Origin: Fragilariopsis cylindrus CCMP1102
Lineage: Eukaryota; Bacillariophyta; Bacillariophyceae; Bacillariales; Bacillariaceae
DNA length: 64,000 nucleotides
Direction of reading: 5' to 3'
NCBI GenBank assembly: GCA_900095095.1
Contig: FMBT01000325.1
Span: 1-64,000, forward strand
Made by a program: the position numbers and the translations under genes
The notes under the pieces: generated by a model
The model's database searches: none
The model's input: the letters and a program-made list of their open reading frames with translations, nothing else
Told to the model about the DNA's origin: nothing
Shown here: piece by piece, positions 11,837 to 25,818 of the stretch
How positions within the stretch are numbered: position 1 is the stretch's first letter
Layout: every line of letters starts with the position of its first letter

Positions 11837-14605
11837 ATGACGACATCATCATTATCGTCATCGACAGTATTCTACAGAATATCATCGTCGAAGATTCTCA
11901 ATATAAAAAGAAAACGAGTGGCGATGATACGATTCGCTCTTATTTCGGTACTATTCTTTACCGCTCTGAATTTTAATCACGTACATTCGTTTTCTACTAC
12001 AACGAAACCGATGACGACGACGACGACGACTACGATGAGAATAAGAAGCAGAAATTATAATAATGAGATCGGTATAGGTTCTATCCGTAACGGTCGCAAT
12101 TTTCTTCCACCATCAATATTAGCAACAACGACAGCTCTCTCTTCTGATACCTCGGTAGAAGACTACAACGATCCATATGTGACGGCAAACAAGATCGATC
12201 CTCATACGCAGACAATATCTGAATCCTTATCGTTTTTCGCAAAGTTCTTAGTAAATCATTTCGTTAAACAAGATCTTAAGGATGATGCAAATGATGTGAT
12301 GCGACGAAAACTAAAAAGGAAGGAAGAGAAGAGTGGTGAAAATATGTGGAAGAATATGAATGAACAACGTAGAAATATTATGCAACTGGCTGGGTACGGA
12401 ACTTCGTTTGTTATTCCTTCATTCGGTTTTCTATTCCTGGGAGCGTTAATGACGTCGATCGTTCCATCCTATTGGGGAAAATGTATTCAATGCGTAGCAA
12501 CAATGACCGCAACGAAGGCTCAACTTGTAGAAGCCCTCGTTGGATTGGGTGTCACTAGCACACTTGCTGCACTCTTTACTGGAATACGTGGATCATTATT
12601 TTGGATCGGAGGTACGTGCTGGCATGCATTCCTTGTAGCAGACACAACATAATCACTTTTGTTTTGTTTTGTTTTGTTAGATTTAACCGTGGTGAATGTT
12701 TAACATACAAACATATGTATATATATATATTCGAAAATATTGCTATGTCGATTTGAGACGAAGAATCTCTCCCAAATGGCAGGGCGAAGGATGTTCTTTT
12801 GATTGATCTATTGTCCACCGCATTCTCATGCTGATGCTCACGAAGGTACATTATCTCTCCCCCCATGTCTAACTCTCGCTCTCTCTCTTCGATTATGTAT
12901 TCGCCCAATTATGAATCTTTCCACAAATTGAAAAATAGGATGTCGCGCCAATTACAACATCCGAGTGAAATTACATAGAAGTCTACTTTTACAGGAGGCC
13001 GCTTTTTTTGACACCAACGAAACGGGATACTTACTCAGTCGACTTAACTCAGATGTTAATAAGATCGGACAAGTGATTTCTTATCACATCAATGTTGTAT
13101 TTCGACAATTTGCGCAGTTCGTCTTCGGGTCGATCTATATGTTAAGAATCTCACCTAAATTATCCATGTGGACCTTCGCGGGAATTTTATTAGTTGCTGT
13201 CTTGTCTTATGTCTATGGAGATCTAGCTCGTGACTTGGCACAAAAAGTCCAAGACACATTCGCAGATGCTACGGCCGTTGCGGAAACCTCCTTCACTATG
13301 TCTGAAACAATTCGGGCCTTCGACGGGGTTGAAATAGAATCAGACAAATTCGAAGCAGCACAATTTTCAGCTTTAGAAATGGAAGAAGTTCAGGCATGGT
13401 CATACGGTAGTCATAAATTTCTGAGTGATACACTTCAGTCGATTTTACAGGTAGGATTACTTGTTGCATGCTGGGGTGTCGGAAAGTCTGGTGGACTACC
13501 AGCGGGAGACTTGACCACTTTCATGTTTTACACGGGTTTTGTCTTGGAGTCCTCCAATGAAGTTGGCGACCAATGGGCCAAAATTCAACAGGCGATAGGA
13601 GCCTCCAGTAGCGTCTTCGATTTAATTAAGCGTAATCCAGTAGTACGTGATCCTCTGATCACCTCTAAGATAAAAAATCCATCCTCGCCAAATATCGTTA
13701 CCGAAAAAATGAACGATAATAGAACCGACGAAAACAACAATGGTCATCAACAACTAGCTTCATTGGAGACTCAGAAACCGGTCATTGCCATGAGGAACGT
13801 CACAATCGAATACGATGCAATGGAACGACCCGCTTTGTCTGGCATTAGTACCAACATATATTCAGGAGATCGGGTAGCTTTGGTAGGAAGGAGTGGTTCT
13901 GGAAAATCTTCCATGTTGAGAACAATGTTACGTTTCTACGATCCTTCCATTGGTTCGATTGAATTGGGTGGAGAAGATCTTCGAAGTTTGACCCGCGCAG
14001 AGACAGCCTCACGCGTTACTCTTGTTGAACAAGAACCACACGTTTTCCCAATGAATTTGATGGAAAATGTTCTGTACGGAATCGAGAAGGACGAAATCGA
14101 CCCCGAAACGGGTATCGCAGGGTACAGTATAAGATATCGGAAGCTAGTATCTGATTGTCTGACGCTGGCCGGTCTTTCTGTGATACCAGGTAACGAGCTT
14201 GGACTTGAACTGGATACACGAATTGGGGAGGGAGGTCGGTCCTTATCGGGCGGACAACGTCAACGAGTGTGTATCGCCAGAGCTATTATTCGATCGCCTG
14301 AGGTATTGCTTTTGGATGAACCAACGGCAGCACTGGATTCTGAAAGCGAAAGGATGGTCGTTCAATCTTTACAGAAGGCTATGGATAAAACTAAAAGTAT
14401 GGTCATGGTAACTCATCGTCTTGGAGTGATCCGATCCTTGGATGTAAATAAAGTGATTGTATTAGACAAGGGGGAGATAGTTGAATATGGCCATCCAGAA
14501 ACTTTGCTACAGGACGAGGGTAGCATTTATGCTGGACTTGCATTAGAGCAAGGGATTACAAAGTTGACGACTTCACCCAGTGACGCTGTAGCTGACCATC
14601 TATAG
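11837..14605 (+). CDS. ABC half-transporter, ABCB/TAP type
   Basis: Exons 11837-12611 and 12939-14605 (327-nt intron, phase 1) give 813 residues. The splice rebuilds GSLFWIGG-CRANYNIRVKL and the family signature LLLQEAAFFDTNETGYL. One six-helix transmembrane domain is followed by one nucleotide-binding domain. It has Walker A GRSGSGKSS, Q-loop VEQEPHVFP, signature LSGGQRQRVCIARA, Walker B VLLLDEPTAAL and the H-loop His in VTHRLG, so it should hydrolyse ATP as a homo- or heterodimer exporter. The N-terminus has a hydrophobic signal-like stretch ending VHSFSTT, then a Thr/Arg-rich region. This resembles a diatom bipartite plastid presequence, so a plastid-envelope location is possible but unproven. 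The gene shares its upstream region with the amino-acid permease. Confidence 0.9.
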
Positions 14606-14745
14606 CAATCTAAGAACTACTTAAACTGCTATTTTTAACTTAAAATGACATTTATTTATATATTTCTACTGTTCAATAGATTACTACCATGAAATTATCA
14701 TCTAGTCTGATCTTTTTCGTTGCTTCGACATGATTCTCATTCTTC

Positions 14746-18036
<3,291 letters not shown>

Positions 18037-18635
18037 ATGAAGTCGTGTCTTATCCTTGCTTCCGTTCTTGCATCGGCTACGGCCTTTACTACCTCGACCA
18101 CCAAGTCGAGTGGTAGCAGTTCATTGAAGTCTATGTCGGATGACTTTGGTGCAATGGCTCCGTTAGGATATTTCGATCCTCTTGGTCTAACGAAGGACGG
18201 CAATGAAGAAAAGATACCCATTTAAGAGAAGTTGAGGTCCGACATGGACGTTGTGCTATGTTAGCCGTTGTTGGATGGTTGACCACAGCCTCCGGTGCAC
18301 GCCTACCTGGTATGGAAGATATGAATTTCGGTTTCAAGGCATTTACTGACATCGATACATTACCAGCTGAAATCCGAGGTACATTACCATTGACGCTAGG
18401 TGTTGTTTGGGCCTTAACCTTTACCATGCAAGACTTGAATGGAGATAGTGCATTTCCTGGTGATTACCGTAATGGTCTTATTGATTTTGGTTGGGACCAA
18501 TACGATGAAGCATGGAAAACAAAGAAACGTCAAATTGAATTGAATAACGGCCGTGCCGCACAAATGGGTATTCTTGGTATTATGGTACACGAACAATTAG
18601 GTAATTTGAATGATATCGGCCTTCCCCAACCTTAA
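18037..18635 (+). CDS. Fucoxanthin-chlorophyll a/c light-harvesting protein, one-base frame break
   Basis: The protein binds chlorophyll a/c and fucoxanthin in the thylakoid antenna. The ATG at 18037 opens a signal peptide MKSCLILASVLASATAFTT, with the ASAF-like motif of diatom plastid preproteins, and a mature start MSDDFGAMAPLGYFDPLGL. At 18209-18212 the reading changes frame: the first frame stops at 18223, while the other frame carries REVEVRHGRCAMLAVVGW (helix 1). It then runs to helix 3 KKRQIELNNGRAAQMGILGI and a stop at 18635. Adding one A to the AAAA run restores a normal 199-residue Lhcf-type protein. With no other damage visible, a consensus error is likelier than a pseudogene. The chlorophyll-ligand Glu and Asn/Arg of helices 1 and 3 are present. 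Confidence 0.9.
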
Positions 18636-19075
18636 TTAAAATAAGCAAATCCTTTTCTTTCTTTATCTACTATGAATACTCCTTGTAGCAACTAATTACT
18701 TTTACTTTAGCCCCAAAAAAACTTGTTTTGCATCATCATCTTCTTTAGAACGTTTAAAAGTTCATGAACTATTTATGTATTATCATAGTACATGTATACA
18801 TACATATATATATATATACTAATAGAAGTATTTCCCAATTATGTCGATGTAAGTAGGAAAGATATTTCAAATTGGAACCTAAATAAATACCACAAAAACT
18901 GGACCAAGCAAAGAATGGATCTTTCTACTTTGTCCATCACTGGTAATACCAGTATGATACTGTTAGGCAGGTGGGAAGATTTTGAAGATAAAAACGTTAA
19001 TGCAGACAGTACTATTTTCTTTCTAGTTGGAGTGCTCATATACCTGCTTACAGCCTTGCAAATTATCAGGGAATG

Positions 19076-19111
<36 letters not shown>

Positions 19112-19232
19112 ATCTAACTAACTTACTAGCTAGCTAACTACCGAACTGACGGTATTGTATGTGCATATATGTATATATTTAGTATTTTACAGAAGAAGAA
19201 GATGATAGTATGATATATTATTAAGACTAGTC
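18636..19232. other. Spacer with two AT microsatellites
   Basis: Alternating TA runs lie at about 18800-18820 and 19076-19096, the second followed by an AC run. The 109-codon open frame between them is hydrophobic and begins and ends in the microsatellites; I do not consider it a gene. Confidence 0.5.
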
Positions 19233-20233
19233 CTATGATGATTGAATGTATCCAAATTTATTAAGTTCTTCACGTAGAGAATGATTCTTACATCCAATCG
19301 TCCCGGTTCAGCTCGTTCTGCCACCGATAACCATGACATCGTTGATAAATTAATAGGTACATACGGATTTGATGGCGTTGTTGTTGTTGTTGACACTTCT
19401 GTCTTTGGTTGCTGTTGTTGTTCTTCTTCATGTTCTTTAGCTTGTCGTTGTTGTACCTTACATAAGCGAGCTATTTGTCCTGTCGTAATTGATCGTAATT
19501 CATCAAAATTATCATTACTGTTGTCTTCTCTATTATTATTATTATTATTGATATGCCAGCATTACTACCAATGACATTCGCACTTGTATCATTATTACTA
19601 TTATTATTACAAGTTTGATTATGATTGTTACTTGCATAAATAGCATTATTCACTCCCGTTGCTACTGGCATCGTCGCTATCGCTGGTATTGTTGTTGTTG
19701 TCATCGTTGATAGTGAAATTCCGTGATTGTTATTATTGTAATTATTACTATTGTCATAATTATTGTTATCATTATAATTTCAATCATTTCTGGTCCTCGC
19801 GGTGTTGTTGAAATCGTCGAAGGTCGTTCCCATTTCGTTTCACGAGTTTGTGGATTACAATAGTAGATTTTCCCGGTAGTATTATCCGTAGCTTCTACCC
19901 ATCCAGGTGGTAATGGAGATATCTGTTGATATTGTGTGCTGCTGTGCTGTTGCTGCTGCTGATATTGTTGTGGGAGATGGTTTGATACTGTAGTAAGTTT
20001 TCTGGTCGATCCCATCTCGTTTCTTGAGTTCGAGGATTGCAGTAGTAGATTCTACCGGTGTTATCGGTAGCTTCTACCCAACCATGCGGTAACGGTTGTT
20101 GTTGTTGTTGTTGGTGTGGTGATTCATCAGGTAATCGATGAGTGTGACTGTAATCGTCATGCTGCTGTTGTTGGTACTGTTGTTGGTACTGCTGTTGGTT
20201 GTTTTGGTTATAAGGGTATTGTCCGTGATTCAT
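19233..20233 (-). CDS. Two-WW-domain protein, frame-disrupted
   Basis: WW domains bind proline-rich peptides. From the ATG at 20233 (MNHGQYPYNQ) a Gln-rich region leads to WW domain 1 (HGWVEATDNTGRIYYCNPR then TQETRWDRPE). One frame over, WW domain 2 follows (PGWVEATDNTTGKIYYCNP then QTRETKWERP). Both have the two Trp, the Tyr pair and the Pro. Next come an Asn-rich linker, an acidic/Gln stretch (AKEHEEEQQQQPKT), and a conserved-looking tail WLSVAERAEPGRLDV with REELNKFGYIQSS, ending at TAG 19235-19233. Four frame changes are needed, near 19998-20001, 19778-19780, 19529-19552 and 19272-19280. All are in the sense of one missing base. The gene is therefore either mis-assembled or decaying. It diverges from the lumen-protein gene at 20721. 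Confidence 0.65.
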
Positions 20234-20720
20234 CTCTACTATAATTCTTATCACTTGCTTGTGATTATCAATTCCACACGATACAAACAACAATGTGATA
20301 CAGCAGGGAGAATTTCTGCTTGTTTGCTATGGGCAGTAGCGATCACGAGAATGAGAATGTAAGACTTTTGTTGTTGTGATGCTGTTGCTCGAATGTGATG
20401 TGAAGTTCAAAGTGTGAAGCATCACATTATTTATGTGTTTTTATTTCTTTCCCCGAAATATGCAAAAACCGGTATGGTATGTATCATAGGTATGTTTGTA
20501 ACTTAAGAACAAACGTCAGTAGATGTTGTCAATCACTCTGTTTCCTGACTAGTTATTGGTATGACGATGTCATCCTGAACAAAGTGCTCCTGTGTATCTG
20601 AAATCTATTGCAACGACTCGACTCACTCTTTATTGTTAAGAATACATTTTACATCACACTTTTAAACTTTATTGTGAGAGAAGACTCAAAAACTAACTAA
20701 AAAAGTAAAAGAGAATCATC
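20234..20720. promoter_or_regulatory. Divergent intergenic region
   Basis: 487 bp lie between the WW gene and the thylakoid lumen protein. Nothing recognisable beyond AT-rich sequence and a short A-rich leader before 20721. Confidence 0.4.
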
Positions 20721-22052
20721 ATGAAGTTTGTGTTGAACGTATGTTTCTTGCTGTCTTTAACAAGCAGCTGCGATGCCTTCCAAACGACGGCACCGCTAAC
20801 CAGTAGTAGTAGTATTAGTAATACACAATTGAATAGTATTGACCGTCGTAGTTTTGGTACTTCATCCATTGGATGGTTGGCAACCGGAGTTGGGGTTGCG
20901 TCTTTAACGGGTGCAGCAGTTGCAGTATCCCCTGCTCCTGCCAACGCCGAAGTCTTCTTCGATCCAGAGATGTATGGTGATCAAGAATTGCGAGTGGGAA
21001 CAGTTGATACTGTACGAGAACGGACACGACGAGCAATTCTTCAAACTCCAGCATTAGCACCTGCCTTTTACCAACTGGCTCTGTTAGATGGATTAAGTTT
21101 CAATGCTGTTAATGATAAGTTTGGACCAAATGGTGGAGTAATCTACGCCGTTCTGAATAGCAAGGACAATAATGAAAACCTCGATAAATTGAAAATGGCA
21201 GCAGAAGTATTGATTGATACCGAAAGAGCCTTAAGGAGAAAAACAGCCGTTAGTATCGCAGATTGTGTCGCTATAGCAGGAGCGGAAGCAATTGAATCTA
21301 TCGGTGGACCGGTCTTAACGGTACAATTAGGCCGTATGGAGGTCGCTAAGGGTAAGGTCGAAATAAGTCCTCTCCCATTAGATCTATTGGCTGGAAATAG
21401 ATCACCGAAGGAAGTCCGAGATGCATTCAAGAAAGCAGGTTTAACAGATCGAGAAATGACAGCGCTCTTGTCTGGGTTACTTACTCTTCAATTGGTTGAA
21501 AAAAATCGAACCACAGATGATTGGAAAGCATCCGTTAAGCCAAAGTTTGTAGAACGAGGTAAAATGGGAAGGATGTCGGACTATAAGAAATTGACGGATG
21601 AAGATATCCAAGCGGCACTCAATGACGAATACGAAGAAGATCCTGATGATGGATGGTACATTGCAGATTCCTTTGGTGGTAAGGATGAACGATTTGGACA
21701 ACGTCTTGCTAAGGATACTATCAGTGAAAAAACCTTCAATATTTACATGAAGGATTTGTTAAAATCTGCGCAGGGGGCAGTTGCATCCAAAAAATCAACA
21801 GCCACTGCTTCCACGGCGGCCCCTACTGATTTTGGATGGATTGGAAAACAGATATTAGACCCTGACTCACCCGTCTGTCAAGCGTGGCTTAAAAAGTACG
21901 CCGATTCAAATCTATACTACGTAAAGGATTTAGGATCGAGTTTCAATGCCATTACGCAACTCGGAGCTGTCTACACAGGTGGTAAGTACGAGAATCTTTT
22001 AAAGAATAGACCACGCAAGATGTTGAACAACGACGATCTTAATTTGTTTTAA
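20721..22052 (+). CDS. Thylakoid-lumen pseudo-peroxidase (TL29/APX4-like)
   Basis: A single exon of 443 codons. The N-terminus is tripartite: signal peptide ending CDAFQ (diatom plastid motif), a Ser-rich transit part, then a lumen signal with twin arginine DRRSF, a hydrophobic stretch and APANA before EVFFDPEMYG. It should be delivered to the thylakoid lumen by the Tat route. The mature part matches the class I haem-peroxidase fold: the helix FYQLALLDGLSFNAVNDKFG then PNGG, and the segment IADCVAIAGAEAIESIGGP with VQLGR. The distal Arg and His of the RLAWHD motif are replaced (YQLALLD). The expected proximal His region reads LLSGLLTLQLVEK without His. It is therefore probably not a haem enzyme, like plant TL29. 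It is about 100 residues longer than TL29. Its role is unknown, perhaps photosystem II-associated. Confidence 0.75.
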   Translation: MKFVLNVCFLLSLTSSCDAFQTTAPLTSSSSISNTQLNSIDRRSFGTSSIGWLATGVGVASLTGAAVAVSPAPANAEVFFDPEMYGDQELRVGTVDTVRERTRRAILQTPALAPAFYQLALLDGLSFNAVNDKFGPNGGVIYAVLNSKDNNENLDKLKMAAEVLIDTERALRRKTAVSIADCVAIAGAEAIESIGGPVLTVQLGRMEVAKGKVEISPLPLDLLAGNRSPKEVRDAFKKAGLTDREMTALLSGLLTLQLVEKNRTTDDWKASVKPKFVERGKMGRMSDYKKLTDEDIQAALNDEYEEDPDDGWYIADSFGGKDERFGQRLAKDTISEKTFNIYMKDLLKSAQGAVASKKSTATASTAAPTDFGWIGKQILDPDSPVCQAWLKKYADSNLYYVKDLGSSFNAITQLGAVYTGGKYENLLKNRPRKMLNNDDLNLF

Positions 22053-22415
22053 TAACAATGCATACATATATATTAATTATTATAATGAACAACATACTAC
22101 TTTTTAAATTGAAGTCAGTCTATTCATAGCAAAAACAATTACAACACAACGATGGGATGAAATCGGACAAATACGCCTCATATTAAATAAATCATGATTG
22201 TTGTTTTGCCTGTACAATGAACTTCTATATGATGCGTAACTCGAGGAATCAATCATCGCTGTTGTTTGGTATTTGTCGTCAGTTTGTTTGATTGTTACGA
22301 TGATTATAATACTTCTATTGAAGAGAACATACAATTCACTTTCACTAGCAATTCTATTTTTGTTTTGTCTTATTCGTTGTTATTGCTATTGCTACCTACT
22401 ACTATTATTTTATTG
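22053..22415. other. Convergent spacer
   Basis: 363 bp between two gene ends. AT-rich; nothing recognised apart from possible polyadenylation sequence. Confidence 0.4.
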
Positions 22416-23161
22416 TTATTTTTTTTCACCAGCTCCTCCAATCGTTGTTTGCGAATTATACGACCGTAACCCGAAATGAAAATCTCCACTCTTCGCTCGT
22501 GGATGTCTTGGCAATGGTGTTGTTGTGTCTGGTGGTAGCTGTGCCGTATGAGGATGATCTGGTCCAACATAGATCCGTAATCGTGGTTCAATCGATTGAT
22601 GTCGTAAATTATTACGTTTTAACATTCCTAATATAGCCTTCTTTAATACTTCTTCTGGTCGACGTTCCATCATTTCTTTAGCTGATCGTTCCTTAAGTCC
22701 ACCAGGATAACCCGTATGCCACCGATATACCTTATCAGTCCATTTCTTTCCTGAAAAATGTACCTTTTTTGCAGAAAAGAAGAGACGACATCGAAGACAA
22801 AAGTAATAAACAAAAGAAAGTAAGATAAAATAATAAGAGAAACGAGATCGATGGTCGAGAGAAAAGAACATTATTATGGAAGTACGGTATCATACACAAT
22901 GTTGTGATTTTATCTATTTATCTAGATCTATTTTTTCAATTGGTAACATTTTAAGAAAATTAACAAACAGAAGACTATTTATCCTACCTTTTCAGCGTTG
23001 ATTACAATTACGTGATCACCCATATCCTTATTGGGTCTGAAAGTCGGTTTGTGCTTTCCCTTGAGAATTTGAGAGATCTGTCCAGCCAAACGACCAACTG
23101 TTTGATTGGAAGCGTCTACCAGATGCCATGCTCGCTGCAATGATTGACCTGGAAATGACAT
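22416..23161 (-). CDS. MRPL13: Mitochondrial large-subunit ribosomal protein uL13 (MRPL13)
   Basis: Exons 23161-22988 and 22763-22416 (224-nt intron, phase 0) give 173 residues. Exon 1 has AWHLVDASNQTVGRLAGQIS, LKGKHKPTFRP and GDHVIVINAEK. Exon 2 has VHFSGKKWTDKVYRWHTGYP, GG, ERRPEEVLKKAILGMLKRN and the C-terminal RLRIYVGPDHPH. The FSGxKW and HTGYPGG forms are closer to mitochondrial MRPL13 than to bacterial or plastid L13, and clearly not cytosolic L13a. It is an early-assembling rRNA-binding protein of the large subunit. No long presequence is present, as in animal MRPL13. It diverges from mevalonate kinase. Confidence 0.9.
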
Positions 23162-23624
23162 TTATATGATTGATTCGTCTATTACCTAATATTTAATTCT
23201 AATGTCTGTTCCTAACCAGAGGTAATGATATTCTTGGCGTATTGTTTGAGGATTGGTGTCTTCGATCAATACGACGATGGAAGAATGGGGACTCACATCA
23301 AACAAAAACGAACAGCAACAACAACAAAACAAAACAGCGAATTTGGTGGTGGTGTTAATATTTTGGGGGTAAATTTTGAAGTTCCTAAAGTTTCTTCTAC
23401 CCCCCAATTTCAGAAATTCCAAAAATCCACGCGTGAAATTGACCCACGTCATACCATCGCCTCGGTATGTACATTTTTAAATTTACGCATCAAGATTTTT
23501 AAGTGAAAACATTGTCATTGTCTATCTTCTACATTGACCTCTCCATTGACCTGTACTCATAAACCATCTTCGAATCTTTGGAATAATTTTATATTTGCTA
23601 TACAGACAATTTCACCTATTAACC
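23162..23624. promoter_or_regulatory. Divergent intergenic region
   Basis: 463 bp shared by uL13m (minus) and mevalonate kinase (plus). A 93-codon open frame here has no recognisable protein features. No specific element identified. Confidence 0.4.
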
Positions 23625-24893
23625 ATGGCCTCTTCGACCGAAGATACTGCAACTGGCAACAACGTGACGGAGGAGGAAACCTCGAAACGATCCTCGCCAC
23701 CAACCGATGAAAAGGAGGAAGACGCTTCGGAACCTAAGAAAGCTAAAGTCGAAGAGTCGTGCTCTACTTTGGAAAAAACCCACGCCTATGGGAAACTAAT
23801 TCTATTCGGAGAGCATTTTGTGGTCTATAAAGTGCGTTTTGTTAATTTCAATAATCTGATCTTCTGCTCGGCTTATTTTCAAGCTTTACAAATCTGGTAT
23901 TAATATTCGTTTTTGTCTCATTTCGTCGTGTTGTTGTTCATCACTAATATACTTATATTTTTGTAGGTACCTGCTTTGGTCGGTGCTGTAGCAGCTTATA
24001 CAGACTGTTCCATCGAAGTCGAAGACGTTGACACGAAAGATGATAAGGGAGATGAAGAATCGAAAACCACTGAGAATGATACCGGGATTGTTGAAATTGT
24101 TGATAACCGTCCGGCTGTTCCCAATTACAAAATTAAGAAGGCAGAGGAAGGAAAGGCAGCCGTTGATTTGGTTTTGAACCATTTTAAAATTTTCGGTAAG
24201 GGTAAAAAGGCGAAATTGACATTTGGTGGTAATCTTTGTTGTGCATCAGGAATTGGTGCTAGTGCCGCTCAAGTCGTTGCGTTGGCACGTGCTGTCAAGC
24301 AAACCTTGCCTCAATTCGCTACATTAACCGAAGATGAGATCAACGCTGCTGGGTATGAAGGTGAAAAGGGTTACCATGGAACTCCATCCGGAATTGATAA
24401 TACAGCTGCAACATTTGGTGGATTACTTAAGTTCCAACGCACGGACGGTGAACCGATCTTCGAAAAGAAACAATTAAAGGAACCAATCCGAATCGTGTAC
24501 GCATCTACCGGTATTACCTCGTCAACAATTGAGGTCGTTGACGATGTTCGTGCTAAAAAGGAAGCTGATCCTGCATGGTTCGACGCTTTGTTGAAGCAAT
24601 ATTGCGACATAGTGTCCAAGGGAGAGAAGGTATTGGAGGACGGTAATATGAATGAGTTGGGTAAGTTGATCGATGAGAACCACAAAATACTCCAAGATCT
24701 GACAGTAAGTTGCGATGAACTCGATACGCTCGTAATCGCAGCTAGAGAGGCTGGAGCTATCGGTGCCAAAATGAGTGGAACTGGTCGAGGTGGCCTTATG
24801 CTAGCTTTGACACCCACCGAGGAAATCCAAAACGCTGTTGCGGCCGCGTTGGAAAAAATTGCACCCCAAGTCTGGAAGACATCCTTCCAGTAG
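23625..24893 (+). CDS. MVK: Mevalonate kinase (GHMP family)
   Basis: Exons 23625-23831 and 23967-24893 (135-nt intron, phase 0) give 377 residues. It phosphorylates mevalonate with ATP in the cytosolic isoprenoid pathway. The first 45 residues are charged and disordered. The fold starts at HAYGKLILFGEHFVVYK, and the splice continues VPALVGAVAAY. The ATP loop reads NLCCASGIGASAAQ in place of the common PxGAGLGSSA. The GHMP motif YHGTPSGIDNTAATFGG includes the catalytic Asp, and GAKMSGTGRGG is the third GHMP motif. All key elements are present. The ATG at 23625 follows an in-frame TTG that I do not use. Confidence 0.93.
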
Positions 24894-25818
24894 GTTAGTG
24901 ATCAATCCCTTATAAGCTCATCATTTGTCAGGAAAAAATGTTCCTGCAAGCTAGCGGGAAATCCATAACATTTAAATGACGAAACGAACGGACGATGGTG
25001 TGTACATAATCCATTCAGTTCATAAAGAAGGAAAAGTCATAACCATTATTCTAATAGCGAGTACTTATCACGGCCTAACATCACGAAATTTTATTCTTAA
25101 TTATATTGGATCTCTGTCTATGTTTATTTACAATATCTTAAAAAATCATTGTGGACAATGTCTCCACAAAACTATGTTGAATCAATGTTCATAGAAATTA
25201 AGCTACCAGAAGTTAGTAGGATAAAGTTGCCGTAATTCACCTATTAACACATTACCTCCCCCGAATTAAATTAACCCCAAATTGTATCGTACTTATGCGC
25301 GTATAATCAAATAGCGCGCGCTGAAATTTCAATACACAGATAAATGATTGACGAAAATTGACGGTATGTGAGTTTTCGATTGTCGTGACTTGACTCCTAC
25401 CTTTTGTGCGGTTGCTTTTGCTCTCGACTTTTAACTTTCAACTTGTACTAGTATCTTGCGTAATAGAGGAAGGACAACAACAGTGTTTAGATAGGAGATT
25501 CTTGTTCTTGGAGGATAAGAAGGATCCTTGAGAACCTACACAAGCTAACAGCTATACTATTACAAGGCCAGCAAAGTTCTAAGCTCTTCGTTGCCACCTC
25601 GTTTTTGCTCTGGCAGCCGAAGTCCTTCAATCGTCGTTGCATTTCTTCTTTGCACCTCTTCTCCTCAGCCCGGCGCGTAAACTATACATTGTACTCGAAA
25701 CGCTTACGTGATCCGTTTAGGTATTGTCAATTGAATTTTACCGGCATTGTGTGGTTCAACTGACTATTCCTGAAATACTTGACTGTACTTTGTGGATAAT
25801 AATATACATTTTCTGGTG
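24894..25818. other. Spacer upstream of the long coiled-coil gene
   Basis: 925 bp, mostly AT-rich with a small GC patch at 25295-25325 (alternating GC dinucleotides around AATCAAATA). No gene recognised; it must hold the promoter of the gene at 25819. Confidence 0.4.

Noticed and set aside
18792-19121. A 109-codon hydrophobic open frame.
   Set aside because: It starts and ends in TA microsatellites and has no family or codon support.
23225-23506. A 93-codon frame between uL13m and mevalonate kinase.
   Set aside because: No recognisable motif and no regular start context; more likely promoter or leader sequence.
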